A stretch of DNA of 64,000 nucleotides from Faecalicatena contorta. GTDB lineage: Bacteria > Bacillota > Clostridia > Lachnospirales > Lachnospiraceae. The notes under the pieces were generated by a model. That model saw nothing but the letters and a program-made list of their open reading frames with translations, ran no database searches and was not told the origin of the DNA. A program made the position numbers and the translations under genes. Positions 26,417 to 36,017 of this stretch are shown one piece after another; the first letter of the stretch is position 1, and each line of letters starts with the position of its first letter. Location: positions 124,001-188,000 of the forward strand of contig NZ_JAFBIY010000003.1 of NCBI RefSeq assembly GCF_021531975.1. The letters run 5' to 3'.

Positions 26417-26824
26417 ATGTCAGAAATCAGATTTTCATCAAAGGAACACGAAAGGTTTTTTTATCAGATGTTAGCAAAATGCGGAAAGCACGACAGTTAT
26501 TACAGTTCATTTTTCTATTGTGTGGGAATTTCTGAAGATACCAGAAATCATGTTGACCGCATGTTTGATTTTAAGGAGCGTTTGATTAAACCGGAAGCAC
26601 TGCATGAAGGGTGGCAGACAGGCGGTTCGGCACGATTGACGAGACTGGCATTTAACTTGTGGAATGGATATGTGGAGAAAGGAGAAGAAAGTCTGTCTAC
26701 CCCATACGAGATGTTTGATTGCGGTCATGCACCATATTTTTATGAAGCAATCCGCATAAAGTATCCAGAATACTGCCGGGAACTGCCACAGGTGAATAAA
26801 AAAGAAACTAATCATGAACGCTAG
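26417..26824 (+). CDS. DUF6075-like ICE protein
   Basis: A 135-residue protein; ATG 26417 follows AAAAGGAG, whereas an upstream in-frame ATG would lie inside the terminator and is rejected. The pattern SSFFYCVGISEDTRNHVDRMFDF, FNLWNGYVE and YEMFDCGHAPYFYEAI is what I recall as DUF6075. It contains only scattered Cys and no membrane segment. Function unknown; conserved at this place before the lytic enzyme. Confidence 0.68.
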   Translation: MSEIRFSSKEHERFFYQMLAKCGKHDSYYSSFFYCVGISEDTRNHVDRMFDFKERLIKPEALHEGWQTGGSARLTRLAFNLWNGYVEKGEESLSTPYEMFDCGHAPYFYEAIRIKYPEYCRELPQVNKKETNHER

Positions 26825-26849
26825 ATAAAGATTCAAATGGAGGAAAGCG

Positions 26850-28571
26850 ATGGATCGTAAGATAAAAACACGCCAAGTCCATAAGGATATTAAAATATTA
26901 GATAAGACAGCTACGGTGACAGACCATGTTAAGCAGTCTTATGTCAGAACAAAAGAAAATGTCATGCAATCGACGGAAAATTCCAGTGATAGAGAGAATA
27001 ATCCGGTAGGTTATGCAGAAGATGCGGCCAGCGAGTATGCTGACCGCATCTTTCACGATACAGGGTATCAGGTACGCAGACAGGCAGGGAAGATTATTGA
27101 ACGGAAGAAAGAGAAAGCTTCTGTTTCTTCGGCAGGCGAAGAAACAGTTTACCAGCCGAAAGAACAAATCCGACCAGTACCGCCTTCAGGCGGAGAAAAG
27201 GCACAGGATCAGGGAAAAGAACTTGCTGTCAAAAAAATCAAGACCATTGAGCGAGATAAAAGAACCATCAAGACCGGGAGAGCATCGGAACAGGTAGTAA
27301 AGAATACTGGAAAAGGTACCATCAAGACTTCTGGGAAAGTGGTCAAGACTGCAGAACAAACAGCAAGGACCAGTATCAAAACATCGGAGCAGACAGCAAA
27401 TGCTTCTGTCCGGGCAATGCATTATTCCATGAAAAAAGCAGAAAAAGCAGTGCAGGCAGCAAGACAGACAGCACGAGATACCACGATTGCAGTGAAAAAG
27501 ACAGCAAAAGCGGTAACACATGCGATAAAAGCGTTGATTGAAGCTACAAAAGCATTACTGAGTGCATTGACTGCAGGCGGTTGGATTGCGGTTATGATTT
27601 TGATTATCGTCATTTTATTTGGTGGATTTCTATGCATGACAGGTGGGGATAATTCCAGTACGGTTTCTTCGATTAGTGCAGAAGTAGAAGCATACGAACC
27701 ACTAATCCGTCAGTATGCAAAGCAATATGGCATTGGAGAGTATGTGGAACTAATCAAAGCCATTATGATGCAGGAATCAGGTGGGAGAGGACTTGACCCG
27801 ATGCAGTGTTCAGAAGGGAGCTTTAATACAAAATACCCCAAACAGCCGAATGGAATCACTGATCCAGAGTATTCGATTTCTTGCGGAGTGCAGGAGATAA
27901 AAAGCTGTCTGGAACGTGCAGGAGTAAAAAATCCTCTGGATATGGAAAATATTAAACTGGCATTGCAAAGTTACAACTACGGAAATGGATATTTGGAATG
28001 GGCGAAAGCCAGAGGTGGATATACCCTTGCAAATGCAGCAGAATTTTCCGATATGATGGCACAGAGAATGGGGTGGAGCAGTTATGGAGATAAGCAGTAT
28101 GTGCCGCATGTGCTTCAGTATTATGCATTTGGAAGAATCCCGACAGGCATCGGTAATCAGGCAATCGTTCAGGTAGCAGCATCTCAGGAAGGAAAAGGCG
28201 GAACAACCTACTGGAGTTGGTATGGTTTTGGAAGCCGGGTAGAGTGGTGCGCCTGCTTTGTGTCCTGGTGTGCAGACCAGAGCGGTTATATCCAAAGTGG
28301 AGTCATTCCGAAATTCTCTCTTTGTTCGGACGGTGTCAGGTGGTTTGAAAGTAAAGGCAGGTTCCGGGACGGAAGTTATACACCGGCGGCAGGAGATATA
28401 ATTTTCTTTGACTGGGGGAACAATGGAACGATTGATCACGTTGGAATTGTGGAGAGCGTCAGCGGTGGAACAGTGAATACCATTGAAGGCAACAGTGGGG
28501 ACAAGGTGGCGAGACGAAATTACAGTATCGGAAGCAGTAATATCTATGGATACGGTGTTCCGGCATATTAA
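26850..28571 (+). CDS. CwlT-like two-domain cell-wall hydrolase of the transfer apparatus
   Basis: A 573-residue protein. Residues 1-~230 are a cytoplasmic Lys/Thr-rich region with repeated TxxKTxxQTA heptads. A transmembrane helix lies at ~248-272. The first extracellular domain is a lysozyme-like muramidase/transglycosylase with Glu309 in MMQESGGR and NYGNGY further on. The last domain is a CHAP/NlpC-type peptidase with WCACFVSWC (catalytic Cys near 467) and DHVGIVE (His). Such enzymes open peptidoglycan for the conjugation channel, as CwlT does in ICEBs1. Its 3' end marks the left border of the cargo. Confidence 0.9.
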   Translation: MDRKIKTRQVHKDIKILDKTATVTDHVKQSYVRTKENVMQSTENSSDRENNPVGYAEDAASEYADRIFHDTGYQVRRQAGKIIERKKEKASVSSAGEETVYQPKEQIRPVPPSGGEKAQDQGKELAVKKIKTIERDKRTIKTGRASEQVVKNTGKGTIKTSGKVVKTAEQTARTSIKTSEQTANASVRAMHYSMKKAEKAVQAARQTARDTTIAVKKTAKAVTHAIKALIEATKALLSALTAGGWIAVMILIIVILFGGFLCMTGGDNSSTVSSISAEVEAYEPLIRQYAKQYGIGEYVELIKAIMMQESGGRGLDPMQCSEGSFNTKYPKQPNGITDPEYSISCGVQEIKSCLERAGVKNPLDMENIKLALQSYNYGNGYLEWAKARGGYTLANAAEFSDMMAQRMGWSSYGDKQYVPHVLQYYAFGRIPTGIGNQAIVQVAASQEGKGGTTYWSWYGFGSRVEWCACFVSWCADQSGYIQSGVIPKFSLCSDGVRWFESKGRFRDGSYTPAAGDIIFFDWGNNGTIDHVGIVESVSGGTVNTIEGNSGDKVARRNYSIGSSNIYGYGVPAY

Positions 28572-28722
28572 GAAAGGGGGGCTTGTCGGGATATTGGTAA
28601 GTCCCCTGAAATCTATAATAAGTCTTAAAGGGAAAAATAAAAAAGATACTTCCATATATTGAAAGGTTTGTTAAAATGAGAAGAAAGAATAAATTTAACA
28701 GCACAAATGGGAAGGAAAATAT

Positions 28723-30597
28723 ATGTTTATATCGAAATTATCAATTGATGGATATCGAAATTGTTGTGAAAAATCTCAAATATCATTTAATAAAGGATTG
28801 AATATTTTAGTGGGAGAAAATGCATCTGGAAAGTCTACAATTATTGATGCGTTAAGATTAATTTTAAAAGATCAAGAGCAGTCATATATAACAGAGGATG
28901 ACTTTTATAAATCCTTTACTCAGGATATAAAAAATAATAATATTCGAATTGATGTTACGTTGGAGAATTTGAATCAAGAAGAAAAAATCACGTTCTTGTC
29001 GTGGTGTAATGCTAATTTTGATGCAGAATTGCATTTAGAAGTGGAAAGCAATCCGAGTCCGAGAGGATATTTTAAAAAAAGTATTTGGGGAGGCAAATCC
29101 AAAGCAAGTGCGTTTGAAGAAGATACTTTTGATTTTATAAATATAATTTATTTACCTGCATTGAGAAATGCAGAGGAAAAACTAACAAATGGTAGAAAAT
29201 CAAGACTTGCACTTTTATTAAAGCATCAATATAAAACAGAAGAAAGAAAAAATGAGCTTGTGGAAGCTTTTGATACTTTTAATAAATCAGTAATAAAAAA
29301 TAAGGATAATAAATTTGATGAGATTACAAAAGCAAAGAAGGATATAAATACAGCCATGGAAAATGCTATGGGTAATGTTTTTGGACAAAGTATAAATCTA
29401 CAATTTACAGAAAATTCATTTTCATCTATTCTTCAAAATATAAAAATGGTCTTTTTCCCGGATATGGGAGAAATGAATGATGAGAAATTTAGAGATGTGG
29501 CGATTAATAGTTTGGGGTATAATAATTTATTATATATTGCAACGGTATTTGCTGAGTTAGAGGCAATAGATAGTAATTTGTTTACGATATTGTTAATTGA
29601 AGAACCTGAAGCGCATCTACACCCACAAATTCAAGCGAAGTTAATAAAATATCTGCAAAAATTATCAGATGAAAAAGATAATTTGCAAATAATATTAACG
29701 ACACATTCGGCGGTTGTTGCGTCATCGGTTAGTATTGACACTATCATATACGTTACAGGAAAAAATACAGGAATTGATGTAAGAAAATTATCTGATTTTG
29801 AACTAAGTGAAGATATAAAAAATTATTTAAATAGATGGATGGATATAACAAAATCTACATTGCTTTTTTCAAAGGGTGTAATTTTGGTAGAGGGAATTTG
29901 TGAAGCAATGTTAATACCAGTTTTTGCGCATAAAGTATTAGAAGAATATAACAAAAAACGGACAGTAAAAATACCAAATTCATTAGAAGAGGCTGGGGTA
30001 ACAGTTGTTAATATTAATGGAATAAATTTTAAATATTTCTATCCGTTATTTTGTGATACAGATTGGGAAGAGGATAGATTACCGATTAGATGTAGTGGTA
30101 TTACAGATAAGGATCCTGTAGCTGATATTGAAAAAGATGAAAAGGGAAGAATTATTAAAAAAGAAGAGAAGTATCCAATTGAAGGTGAGAATATAATTGG
30201 AGGAAATAAAGCAATTGAATTAGTTGAAAGCATTAATAGTACAAAGCAGGCAAGGTTATATGTTGCATCGTTAAAAACATTTGAATATGATTTAGCAATG
30301 AATGGAAATTGTTCTTTAATGGCTGAGATATTATATGAAAATTGGCCAAACGATGGAAAAAAAGAAAATAGTGTGAAAAATAAATGCAAAAAAATAAAAG
30401 AGAAAACCGCATATAAAGAGGATGATGAAATGCGTGAAGATGCGAAATATATATATACGCATATTGATTGCGATGAAATCGGAAAAGGAGCTTTTTCACA
30501 GGCTTTATTAGAAAAAATAGAATCGGGACAGACAATAATTGTGCCGCAATACATAAAAAAAGCAATTATTTGGGCATGTGGAGGAGATTGTGAATAA
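28723..30597 (+). CDS. GajA-like OLD-family ATPase-nuclease (Gabija defence)
   Basis: A 624-residue OLD nuclease. The ATPase half has Walker A GENASGKST near residue 35 and Walker B LIEEPEAHLHPQ near 291. The C-terminal Toprim nuclease has ILVEGICEA near 390 (metal-binding Glu) and ITDKDP near 462 (DxD). It is followed with an 8-base overlap by a UvrD-like helicase, the pairing that defines Gabija. GajA cuts DNA when nucleotide pools fall during phage infection. The gene is markedly A+T-rich with AAA/AAT/ATA codons unlike the ICE backbone, a sign of separate acquisition. GAAGGAAAATAT precedes ATG 28723. Confidence 0.86.
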   Translation: MFISKLSIDGYRNCCEKSQISFNKGLNILVGENASGKSTIIDALRLILKDQEQSYITEDDFYKSFTQDIKNNNIRIDVTLENLNQEEKITFLSWCNANFDAELHLEVESNPSPRGYFKKSIWGGKSKASAFEEDTFDFINIIYLPALRNAEEKLTNGRKSRLALLLKHQYKTEERKNELVEAFDTFNKSVIKNKDNKFDEITKAKKDINTAMENAMGNVFGQSINLQFTENSFSSILQNIKMVFFPDMGEMNDEKFRDVAINSLGYNNLLYIATVFAELEAIDSNLFTILLIEEPEAHLHPQIQAKLIKYLQKLSDEKDNLQIILTTHSAVVASSVSIDTIIYVTGKNTGIDVRKLSDFELSEDIKNYLNRWMDITKSTLLFSKGVILVEGICEAMLIPVFAHKVLEEYNKKRTVKIPNSLEEAGVTVVNINGINFKYFYPLFCDTDWEEDRLPIRCSGITDKDPVADIEKDEKGRIIKKEEKYPIEGENIIGGNKAIELVESINSTKQARLYVASLKTFEYDLAMNGNCSLMAEILYENWPNDGKKENSVKNKCKKIKEKTAYKEDDEMREDAKYIYTHIDCDEIGKGAFSQALLEKIESGQTIIVPQYIKKAIIWACGGDCE

Positions 30598-32587
30598 GGA
30601 AGAATATCAAGAGAAAATAGCGAACATAGTATGTGGAAAATCAGAAAAAATTACTTGCGAGGAATGCTATATATTAGCAGATGGGAATGTTTGCAAAAAT
30701 TTTAAAGAATGTAGAATATCAGAAAAAACAGAAGAACAACTTGAATATGTAATGACATCAATAAAAGAAAATGTTTTTTTGAAAGCATGTGCGGGAAGTG
30801 GAAAGACAGAGGTAATAGGATTAAAAGCCGCATATGAAATGAAAAAATGGAATTCGTATAATCAGGGAATAGCAGTATTGACGTTTACGAATGATGCTAC
30901 AGATGTAATTATAGATCGTGTAAAGCAATTTACGGGGAGGAATGCTGTTTATCCACATTATATAGGAACTTTAAGCAGTTTTATTCATAGTTATATTGTT
31001 CAACCGTTTGCATACACCCTTACGGGATTTGAGGGAAAAGATGAAGATTTTTCATTTAATATAATTGATCGTACCGTACCGGTATATTCAAATTCTTGGT
31101 TAAATACGTATAAGTGTAGGGTATCATATTTAGAAGCAAATAATAGATGGTCTTCGATTTTTGCGCATCAGATTGGATATGATATAGAAAAGAAAGATTT
31201 TTATTTTTATATAGGAAAAAATAAAATGGAATGGCTTTCGGAATATTATTTAAAGCCGGCTGTGCAAGCGTTTATTAAGGAAAAGAGAATTCATAATGCA
31301 AAATTTTGGGAAATGAAGTATTTAAGAAAATGTTTTAGGGAATGTAAAGAAGTTTTCTGGAAAGCTGGTTTTTCGACATTTGATGATTTGAACATTTTGG
31401 CTATAAGATTGTTGAAAAGAGATATTGGGCATAAGATTGCATTACGATTTCCGGTGATTTTTATTGATGAATGTCAGGATTTATCAGGAAATGAACTGAG
31501 GGTACTTAAAGCATTACAAGAACAAGGGTGTATAGTGCATTGTATTGGAGATTTAAATCAGAGTATTTATGAATTTAAGCGTGTAGATCCTGATGAGATA
31601 TTGAAACATGTGGGAGAATATAAACAAAAAGAATTACATATTAATTTTAGGAGTTGTAAAGAGATTGTTGCTTTATCAGAAAGATTAATAAATGTCAATG
31701 AAATTGAAAGTGCAAATTTAAATAATTTATTTGGAAGTAATTCATTGGTTTATTTTGAATATGATAAGCCTGATGATGCAATAAATAGCTATTACAAAAT
31801 ATTAAAAAAATTTGATTTTCTTGAAAAAGAAAATCGAATTTTAGTGCGTCAAAATTCGATGAAGTTGCAATTGGAAAAATCAACACGTGATGGGATGGAT
31901 GAAAAAGAACCGCTTATTGTAGCAACTCAACTTTGGAAAGATGGAACACCACAACAAATGAAGATAGCATTAGAATTGGCGGGAAAACAAATTTCAAAAT
32001 GGTTAGGTAACGGAAGAACAAAAGCTAATTATTATTGCCCTAAAGAAATTTCGTCAGTTTTTTATTGGAGAGTCTTTTTGATGAATGTATTAAACAAAAT
32101 TTTGAGTTCCAAAAAATTGTCCAATTTTAACGTAACTTGCGGGAAATGGCATGAATATGCTAAGAAAGAATTAGGGATTATTTTGGAAGAAAAATATCCA
32201 ATTATTGCTGATTATGATGAAATTAAGGATAGAGAATTTGAAAAAATGATTAATGGAAAAAGTTATAGAGTGAGCAATGGGAATAAAGACGTTGTTATAG
32301 GGGAAATAGATGAAAAAGTAAAAAATGCTATTCCAATTATGACTATTCATGGAAGTAAAGGGTGTACATTTGATACTACTTTGGTGATTTCTACTAAAAA
32401 TGCAAGAAGCATAGGGGGACATTGGAAGGAGCATTGGCTCAATGGAACTGGAGAGGCAAAGAGAATAGGGTATGTAGCGAGTACACGTGCTAAATATTTA
32501 CTAGTATGGGGAGTGCCCAAAATGAATTCAGAAGATAAAGAATTATTAAAATCGTATGGATTTGTTAATGGTGAAGATTTGATTTAA
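30590..32587 (+). CDS. GajB-like UvrD-family helicase with N-terminal Cys cluster
   Basis: A 665-residue superfamily-1 helicase. I choose GTG 30590 because GGAGGA ends five bases upstream; GTG 30578 lies within that site. Helicase motifs seen are CAGSGKTEVIG (I), FIDECQDLSGNE (II), IGDLNQSIYEFK (III), HINFRSCKEI (IV), TIHGSKGCTFDTTLV (V) and GYVASTRAKYLL (VI). Before motif I is a Cys array, C-x7-C-x2-C-x8-C-x5-C, absent from the canonical GajB as I know it, which is also shorter (about 500 residues). It may bind zinc or an Fe-S cluster. Forms an operon with the OLD nuclease gene. Confidence 0.84.
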   Translation: MNKEEYQEKIANIVCGKSEKITCEECYILADGNVCKNFKECRISEKTEEQLEYVMTSIKENVFLKACAGSGKTEVIGLKAAYEMKKWNSYNQGIAVLTFTNDATDVIIDRVKQFTGRNAVYPHYIGTLSSFIHSYIVQPFAYTLTGFEGKDEDFSFNIIDRTVPVYSNSWLNTYKCRVSYLEANNRWSSIFAHQIGYDIEKKDFYFYIGKNKMEWLSEYYLKPAVQAFIKEKRIHNAKFWEMKYLRKCFRECKEVFWKAGFSTFDDLNILAIRLLKRDIGHKIALRFPVIFIDECQDLSGNELRVLKALQEQGCIVHCIGDLNQSIYEFKRVDPDEILKHVGEYKQKELHINFRSCKEIVALSERLINVNEIESANLNNLFGSNSLVYFEYDKPDDAINSYYKILKKFDFLEKENRILVRQNSMKLQLEKSTRDGMDEKEPLIVATQLWKDGTPQQMKIALELAGKQISKWLGNGRTKANYYCPKEISSVFYWRVFLMNVLNKILSSKKLSNFNVTCGKWHEYAKKELGIILEEKYPIIADYDEIKDREFEKMINGKSYRVSNGNKDVVIGEIDEKVKNAIPIMTIHGSKGCTFDTTLVISTKNARSIGGHWKEHWLNGTGEAKRIGYVASTRAKYLLVWGVPKMNSEDKELLKSYGFVNGEDLI

Positions 32588-32643
32588 TATAAAAGTCAAA
32601 AAAATTATGTAAGTAAGTATTCTTTTAAAACATAATATTTTAC

Positions 32644-32675
32644 TTGACTTTTAAATATTACAGGTGTAAGATTTT
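32644..32675 (+). promoter_or_regulatory. Promoter and BlaI-type operator of the pbp operon
   Basis: A -35 TTGACT (32644-32649), 17-base spacer and -10 TAAGAT (32667-32672) drive the transpeptidase gene. The dyad ATTACAGGTGTAAG (32657-32670) covers the spacer and most of the -10, so a bound repressor would block polymerase. The dyad matches the operators at the blaI side. Confidence 0.85.
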
Positions 32676-32708
32676 GAAAAACAAAATAATTAGAAGAAAG
32701 GGGTATCT

Positions 32709-34820
32709 ATGAAAAGAAAACGGAAAAAGCAAAGCACCCAAAAATCTTACACTTGTAAGATTTTTGGGCTGATAGTGGCTATAACAGTAATTGCTGTTTC
32801 AGGAGGTATTTTATTAAAAAGGACTATAACGGAATCACCAGAAGATACACTTATGGAATATATGAACCATATTGAAAAAAAGGAATATGAAGTAATGTAT
32901 ACTATGATAGATTCAGATGAAAAAGTATATCTGACAAAAGAAGAATACATACAAAAAAATTCTAAGATATACGAAGGAATAGAGGTCAGTGACATTAAAA
33001 TCAGTCATATAGCTGTGAAAGAGAAAAAAGCAGATACAGTTACGCTTTCGTATGAAACATCATGTAATACAATTGCCGGAACAATACAATTTGACAATAT
33101 GGCGGAACTGAAGAAGACGAAACAGGGATATAAATTAGTATGGCAGGATAGCCTGATTTTTCCAGATTTAGAGAGTGATGATAAAATAAGTGTTACTACA
33201 TCAAAAGCGGAGAGAGGAAAAATATTAGACCGAGATGGTAAAATGCTTGCAGGAAAAGGAGTAGCAACATCAGTTGGTATTATACCGGGAAAGCTGGAAG
33301 ACAGGAATGTATCTATTGAAAAAATAGCGGAGTTATTAGAGATAGATGTGGAAACAATAAATAACAAACTCACAGCAAAGTGGGTAAAAGAAGATTCTTT
33401 TGTACCAATTGAAACTATTCCGAAAGTAGAAGAAATAGATTTAATGAAAATACAGCCAGAAGAAAAGACACTTGAGGAGCAGGATTGTCAGAATAAACTT
33501 TTGGAAATTCCAGGGGTTATGCTATCAGATGTGGAAGTTAGAACCTATGAGTTAGGGGAAGCAGCAGCTCATTTAATTGGTTATGTACAGTCTGTAACAG
33601 CAGAAGATTTGGAAAATCATCCAGGGGAAGGATATTCAGCTGAAAGTGTAATCGGAAGATTTGGGGTGGAAAAGTTATACGAAAAGCAATTAAAAGGAAA
33701 AGATGGTTGTGATATAAAGATTTTGGATCGTGATGGGGAAGTAAAAGAGGTTCTTGCAAGTATTTTTAAAGAAGATGGTATGGATATAAGATTAACGATA
33801 GATTCCGATTTGCAAAAATCATTATACGAGCAGTTTAAAGAAGATCCGGGGTGTTCTGTCGCAATGAATCCTTATACGGGAGAAGTATTGGCTTTGGTAA
33901 GTACCCCATCTTATGATAATAATGAATTTATACGGGGCTTATCATCAGAGAAATGGACATCATTAAACGAAGATGAAAAGAAGCCATTATATAATCGTTT
34001 TCGTCAAGTATGGTGTCCTGGCTCAACATTTAAACCAGTTGTGGCAGGAATTGGGTTGAAAACGGGAAGCATAGATCCAAAAGAAGATTTTGGAAATGAA
34101 GGTTTGGCATGGCAGAAAGACTCGTCTTGGGGATCTTATCAAGTGACAACACTTCATGAATATGAACCGGTTATTATGAAAAATGCAATTATCTATTCTG
34201 ATAATATTTATTTTGCAAAGGCAGCTCTTAAAATTGGTAGTGAGAATTTCATGAATACTTTAAATGAAATAGGATTTAATCAGAATATGCCGTTTGAGAT
34301 TGCGATGCAGGAATCAACATATTCCAATACAGATAAAATAGAAACAGAAATACAATTGGCAGATAGTGGTTATGGGCAAGGGCAGATTCTTGTAAATCCA
34401 TTACATCTGGCAAGTATTTATACTTTATTTTTAAATGAAGGGAATATGATAAAACCGTATTTGAAATACAAAGAAGAAGCATCTGGTGAAACATGGATAG
34501 AAAATGCGTTTAGCGAAGAAAATGTAGAAGAAATTATGCAAGGGGTGGAAGGTGTTGTAAATGATCCGGAAGGAACCGGATATGCTGCACATCGTGACGA
34601 TATTTTGCTTGCTGGAAAAACAGGGACAGCCGAGTTGAAGGCAACGAAAGAAGATACTTCTGGCAAAGAAATCGGGTGGTTTTCGGTGTTTACGGCAGAT
34701 AAAAGCGTGGACAAACCAATTCTTCTTATCAGTATGGTTGAGAATGTGAAAGGAATCGGTGGAAGTGGTTATGTTGTTAAAAAGGATGCAACCGTATTGG
34801 AGGAATATTTTGAAAAATAA
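32709..34820 (+). CDS. MecA/PBP2a-like class B penicillin-binding protein
   Basis: A 703-residue low-affinity-PBP candidate. After a basic start and one membrane anchor (~19-38) comes an NTF2-like MecA-N domain (~45-150), a PBP dimer/allosteric domain (~170-340) and a transpeptidase domain with Ser439 in PGSTFKP, SDN at 497-499 and KTGT starting at Lys637. This domain order is that of staphylococcal PBP2a. Association with blaR1, blaI and operators argues strongly that it is an inducible resistance transpeptidase rather than a housekeeping enzyme. A 32-bp palindromic operator is embedded in codons 10-20. GAAAGGGG precedes the ATG. Confidence 0.9.
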   Translation: MKRKRKKQSTQKSYTCKIFGLIVAITVIAVSGGILLKRTITESPEDTLMEYMNHIEKKEYEVMYTMIDSDEKVYLTKEEYIQKNSKIYEGIEVSDIKISHIAVKEKKADTVTLSYETSCNTIAGTIQFDNMAELKKTKQGYKLVWQDSLIFPDLESDDKISVTTSKAERGKILDRDGKMLAGKGVATSVGIIPGKLEDRNVSIEKIAELLEIDVETINNKLTAKWVKEDSFVPIETIPKVEEIDLMKIQPEEKTLEEQDCQNKLLEIPGVMLSDVEVRTYELGEAAAHLIGYVQSVTAEDLENHPGEGYSAESVIGRFGVEKLYEKQLKGKDGCDIKILDRDGEVKEVLASIFKEDGMDIRLTIDSDLQKSLYEQFKEDPGCSVAMNPYTGEVLALVSTPSYDNNEFIRGLSSEKWTSLNEDEKKPLYNRFRQVWCPGSTFKPVVAGIGLKTGSIDPKEDFGNEGLAWQKDSSWGSYQVTTLHEYEPVIMKNAIIYSDNIYFAKAALKIGSENFMNTLNEIGFNQNMPFEIAMQESTYSNTDKIETEIQLADSGYGQGQILVNPLHLASIYTLFLNEGNMIKPYLKYKEEASGETWIENAFSEENVEEIMQGVEGVVNDPEGTGYAAHRDDILLAGKTGTAELKATKEDTSGKEIGWFSVFTADKSVDKPILLISMVENVKGIGGSGYVVKKDATVLEEYFEK
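32737..32768. promoter_or_regulatory. 32-bp perfect palindrome with BlaI-type core inside the pbp coding region
   Basis: CCCAAAAATCTTACA (32737-32751) is exactly mirrored at 32754-32768 around a two-base centre. Its core CTTACACTTGTAAG is the same operator motif as at the promoter 80 bases upstream. It encodes residues around SYTCKIFG. It can act as a second operator (looping or roadblock) and, in RNA, as a hairpin near the start codon. Confidence 0.8.
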
Positions 34821-36009
34821 AAAAATTTTTACGGGGAATTATTACATATGTAAGAAATTTGCGATGATATTGATAGTTCTTATTGTTTTTACAGGGTGCG
34901 GCCAAAATCGAATTACGGAAAAAGAAGAAAAGAAAGAAACCGTAGAATCTGAAATGAATGCAGAAGTAAAAAAAACAGCGCAAACTTTTCGGTCTGTTTA
35001 TATGAAGGAGAAGTCGGAGTTAAATACATTAAAGGCGAAAAGAAAAATTATCAATTGTCTGGAAGAGAAAGGATATGCGGCAGTAGATCGTGATAATCAG
35101 ATTGATATGGTCAATCGTGAAAAAGTAGAAGAATTTTGCAAAGCAGCGGAGAAAGAAGAACAGGCAGCAGTTGATATTGTTGTTGTATTTGATGAAGGGG
35201 AAATTATACAATATCATTTAGATTCAATGAATGGAAAGATAAATGTTCGATTATGTCAGGTTAAATGGAAGGATAATAGTCCACAGGCTAATTATTATGA
35301 TGAATATGAAGCATATGAGTGGAAATATACAGAAAAAGGATACTTGTTTCTGGAGGAATATCACCCACCGGGATTTGATGGAGCACCGGGTGAAACTGGA
35401 TTCAGAGTGCAGCCATTAGATAAAACATGCCGGGAATTGAATCGAAAATATGTTATGCCGTTGGGGTATGCACTTAATAATCTGTTGATTACAAATTGGG
35501 ATAACCAGAATTATACGGAACTTGATTTTTATGATCTTTATGAAAAAATGTATTATATGAAATATGGAAAGCATGTTCCATATGAAGCAAATTATGGTGG
35601 AGTAGAATATGAAGTTCCAGAAGATGAGTTTGAAGAGGTTATAAAGACCTATTTACCATTTAGTAATACCGAGATTGAAAAGGGAACTTTTTATAACTCT
35701 AATAATAAAACTTTTAGATACAGACCGCGAGGGTTATATGATTGTGAATTCCCATATGAGCCATATCCGGAAGTTATCTCATATGAAAAATTACAAGATG
35801 GAACATTAAAACTTACGATAGAAGCAGTATGGGAAATCAGAATGTTAGATCAGGCAATCACCAGTGAATTGATGATAAAACCTATGGAAGACGGAAGTTT
35901 CCAGTATTTATCAAATAAGGTAATCAGTTCAGATCAAAATGCAAATGCAGGGTGGTATATGCCAAGGTTAACAGAAGAAGAGTGGGAAGAGAATTACAGT
36001 AATAATTAG
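34810..36009 (+). CDS. Lipoprotein 1 of the pbp operon, paralogue of the next gene
   Basis: A 399-residue lipoprotein. I choose TTG 34810 because TGGAGG lies seven bases upstream; it overlaps the pbp stop by 11 bases. A hydrophobic helix ends in IVFTGCGQ with lipobox Cys30. The mature part is acidic and contains CRELNRKYVMPLGYALNNLL and a C-terminal beta-rich domain (GTLKLTIEAVWEIR). The same order of segments recurs in the following gene, so the two are tandem paralogues. No enzymatic motif is visible. Being locked into the pbp operon, it may assist PBP folding, localisation or beta-lactam sensing at the membrane. Confidence 0.82.
   Translation: MKNKKIFTGNYYICKKFAMILIVLIVFTGCGQNRITEKEEKKETVESEMNAEVKKTAQTFRSVYMKEKSELNTLKAKRKIINCLEEKGYAAVDRDNQIDMVNREKVEEFCKAAEKEEQAAVDIVVVFDEGEIIQYHLDSMNGKINVRLCQVKWKDNSPQANYYDEYEAYEWKYTEKGYLFLEEYHPPGFDGAPGETGFRVQPLDKTCRELNRKYVMPLGYALNNLLITNWDNQNYTELDFYDLYEKMYYMKYGKHVPYEANYGGVEYEVPEDEFEEVIKTYLPFSNTEIEKGTFYNSNNKTFRYRPRGLYDCEFPYEPYPEVISYEKLQDGTLKLTIEAVWEIRMLDQAITSELMIKPMEDGSFQYLSNKVISSDQNANAGWYMPRLTEEEWEENYSNN
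34841..34854. promoter_or_regulatory. BlaI-type dyad inside the first lipoprotein gene
   Basis: ATTACATATGTAAG matches the operator pattern exactly and lies 31 bases after the TTG start. No good promoter is visible next to it, so a roadblock role or an internal weak promoter under BlaI control are the options. Confidence 0.6.
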
Positions 36010-36017
36010 GGGGCAAT

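Noticed and set aside
28572-28722. A short frame beginning ATG at 28676 before the OLD nuclease gene
   Set aside because: It has no ribosome-binding site and runs out of frame into the nuclease gene; codon content is not protein-like.
32709-34820. Reading the transpeptidase as an ordinary cell-division PBP
   Set aside because: The NTF2-like N-terminal domain, BlaI-type operators and neighbouring blaR1-blaI make a resistance-type PBP far more likely.
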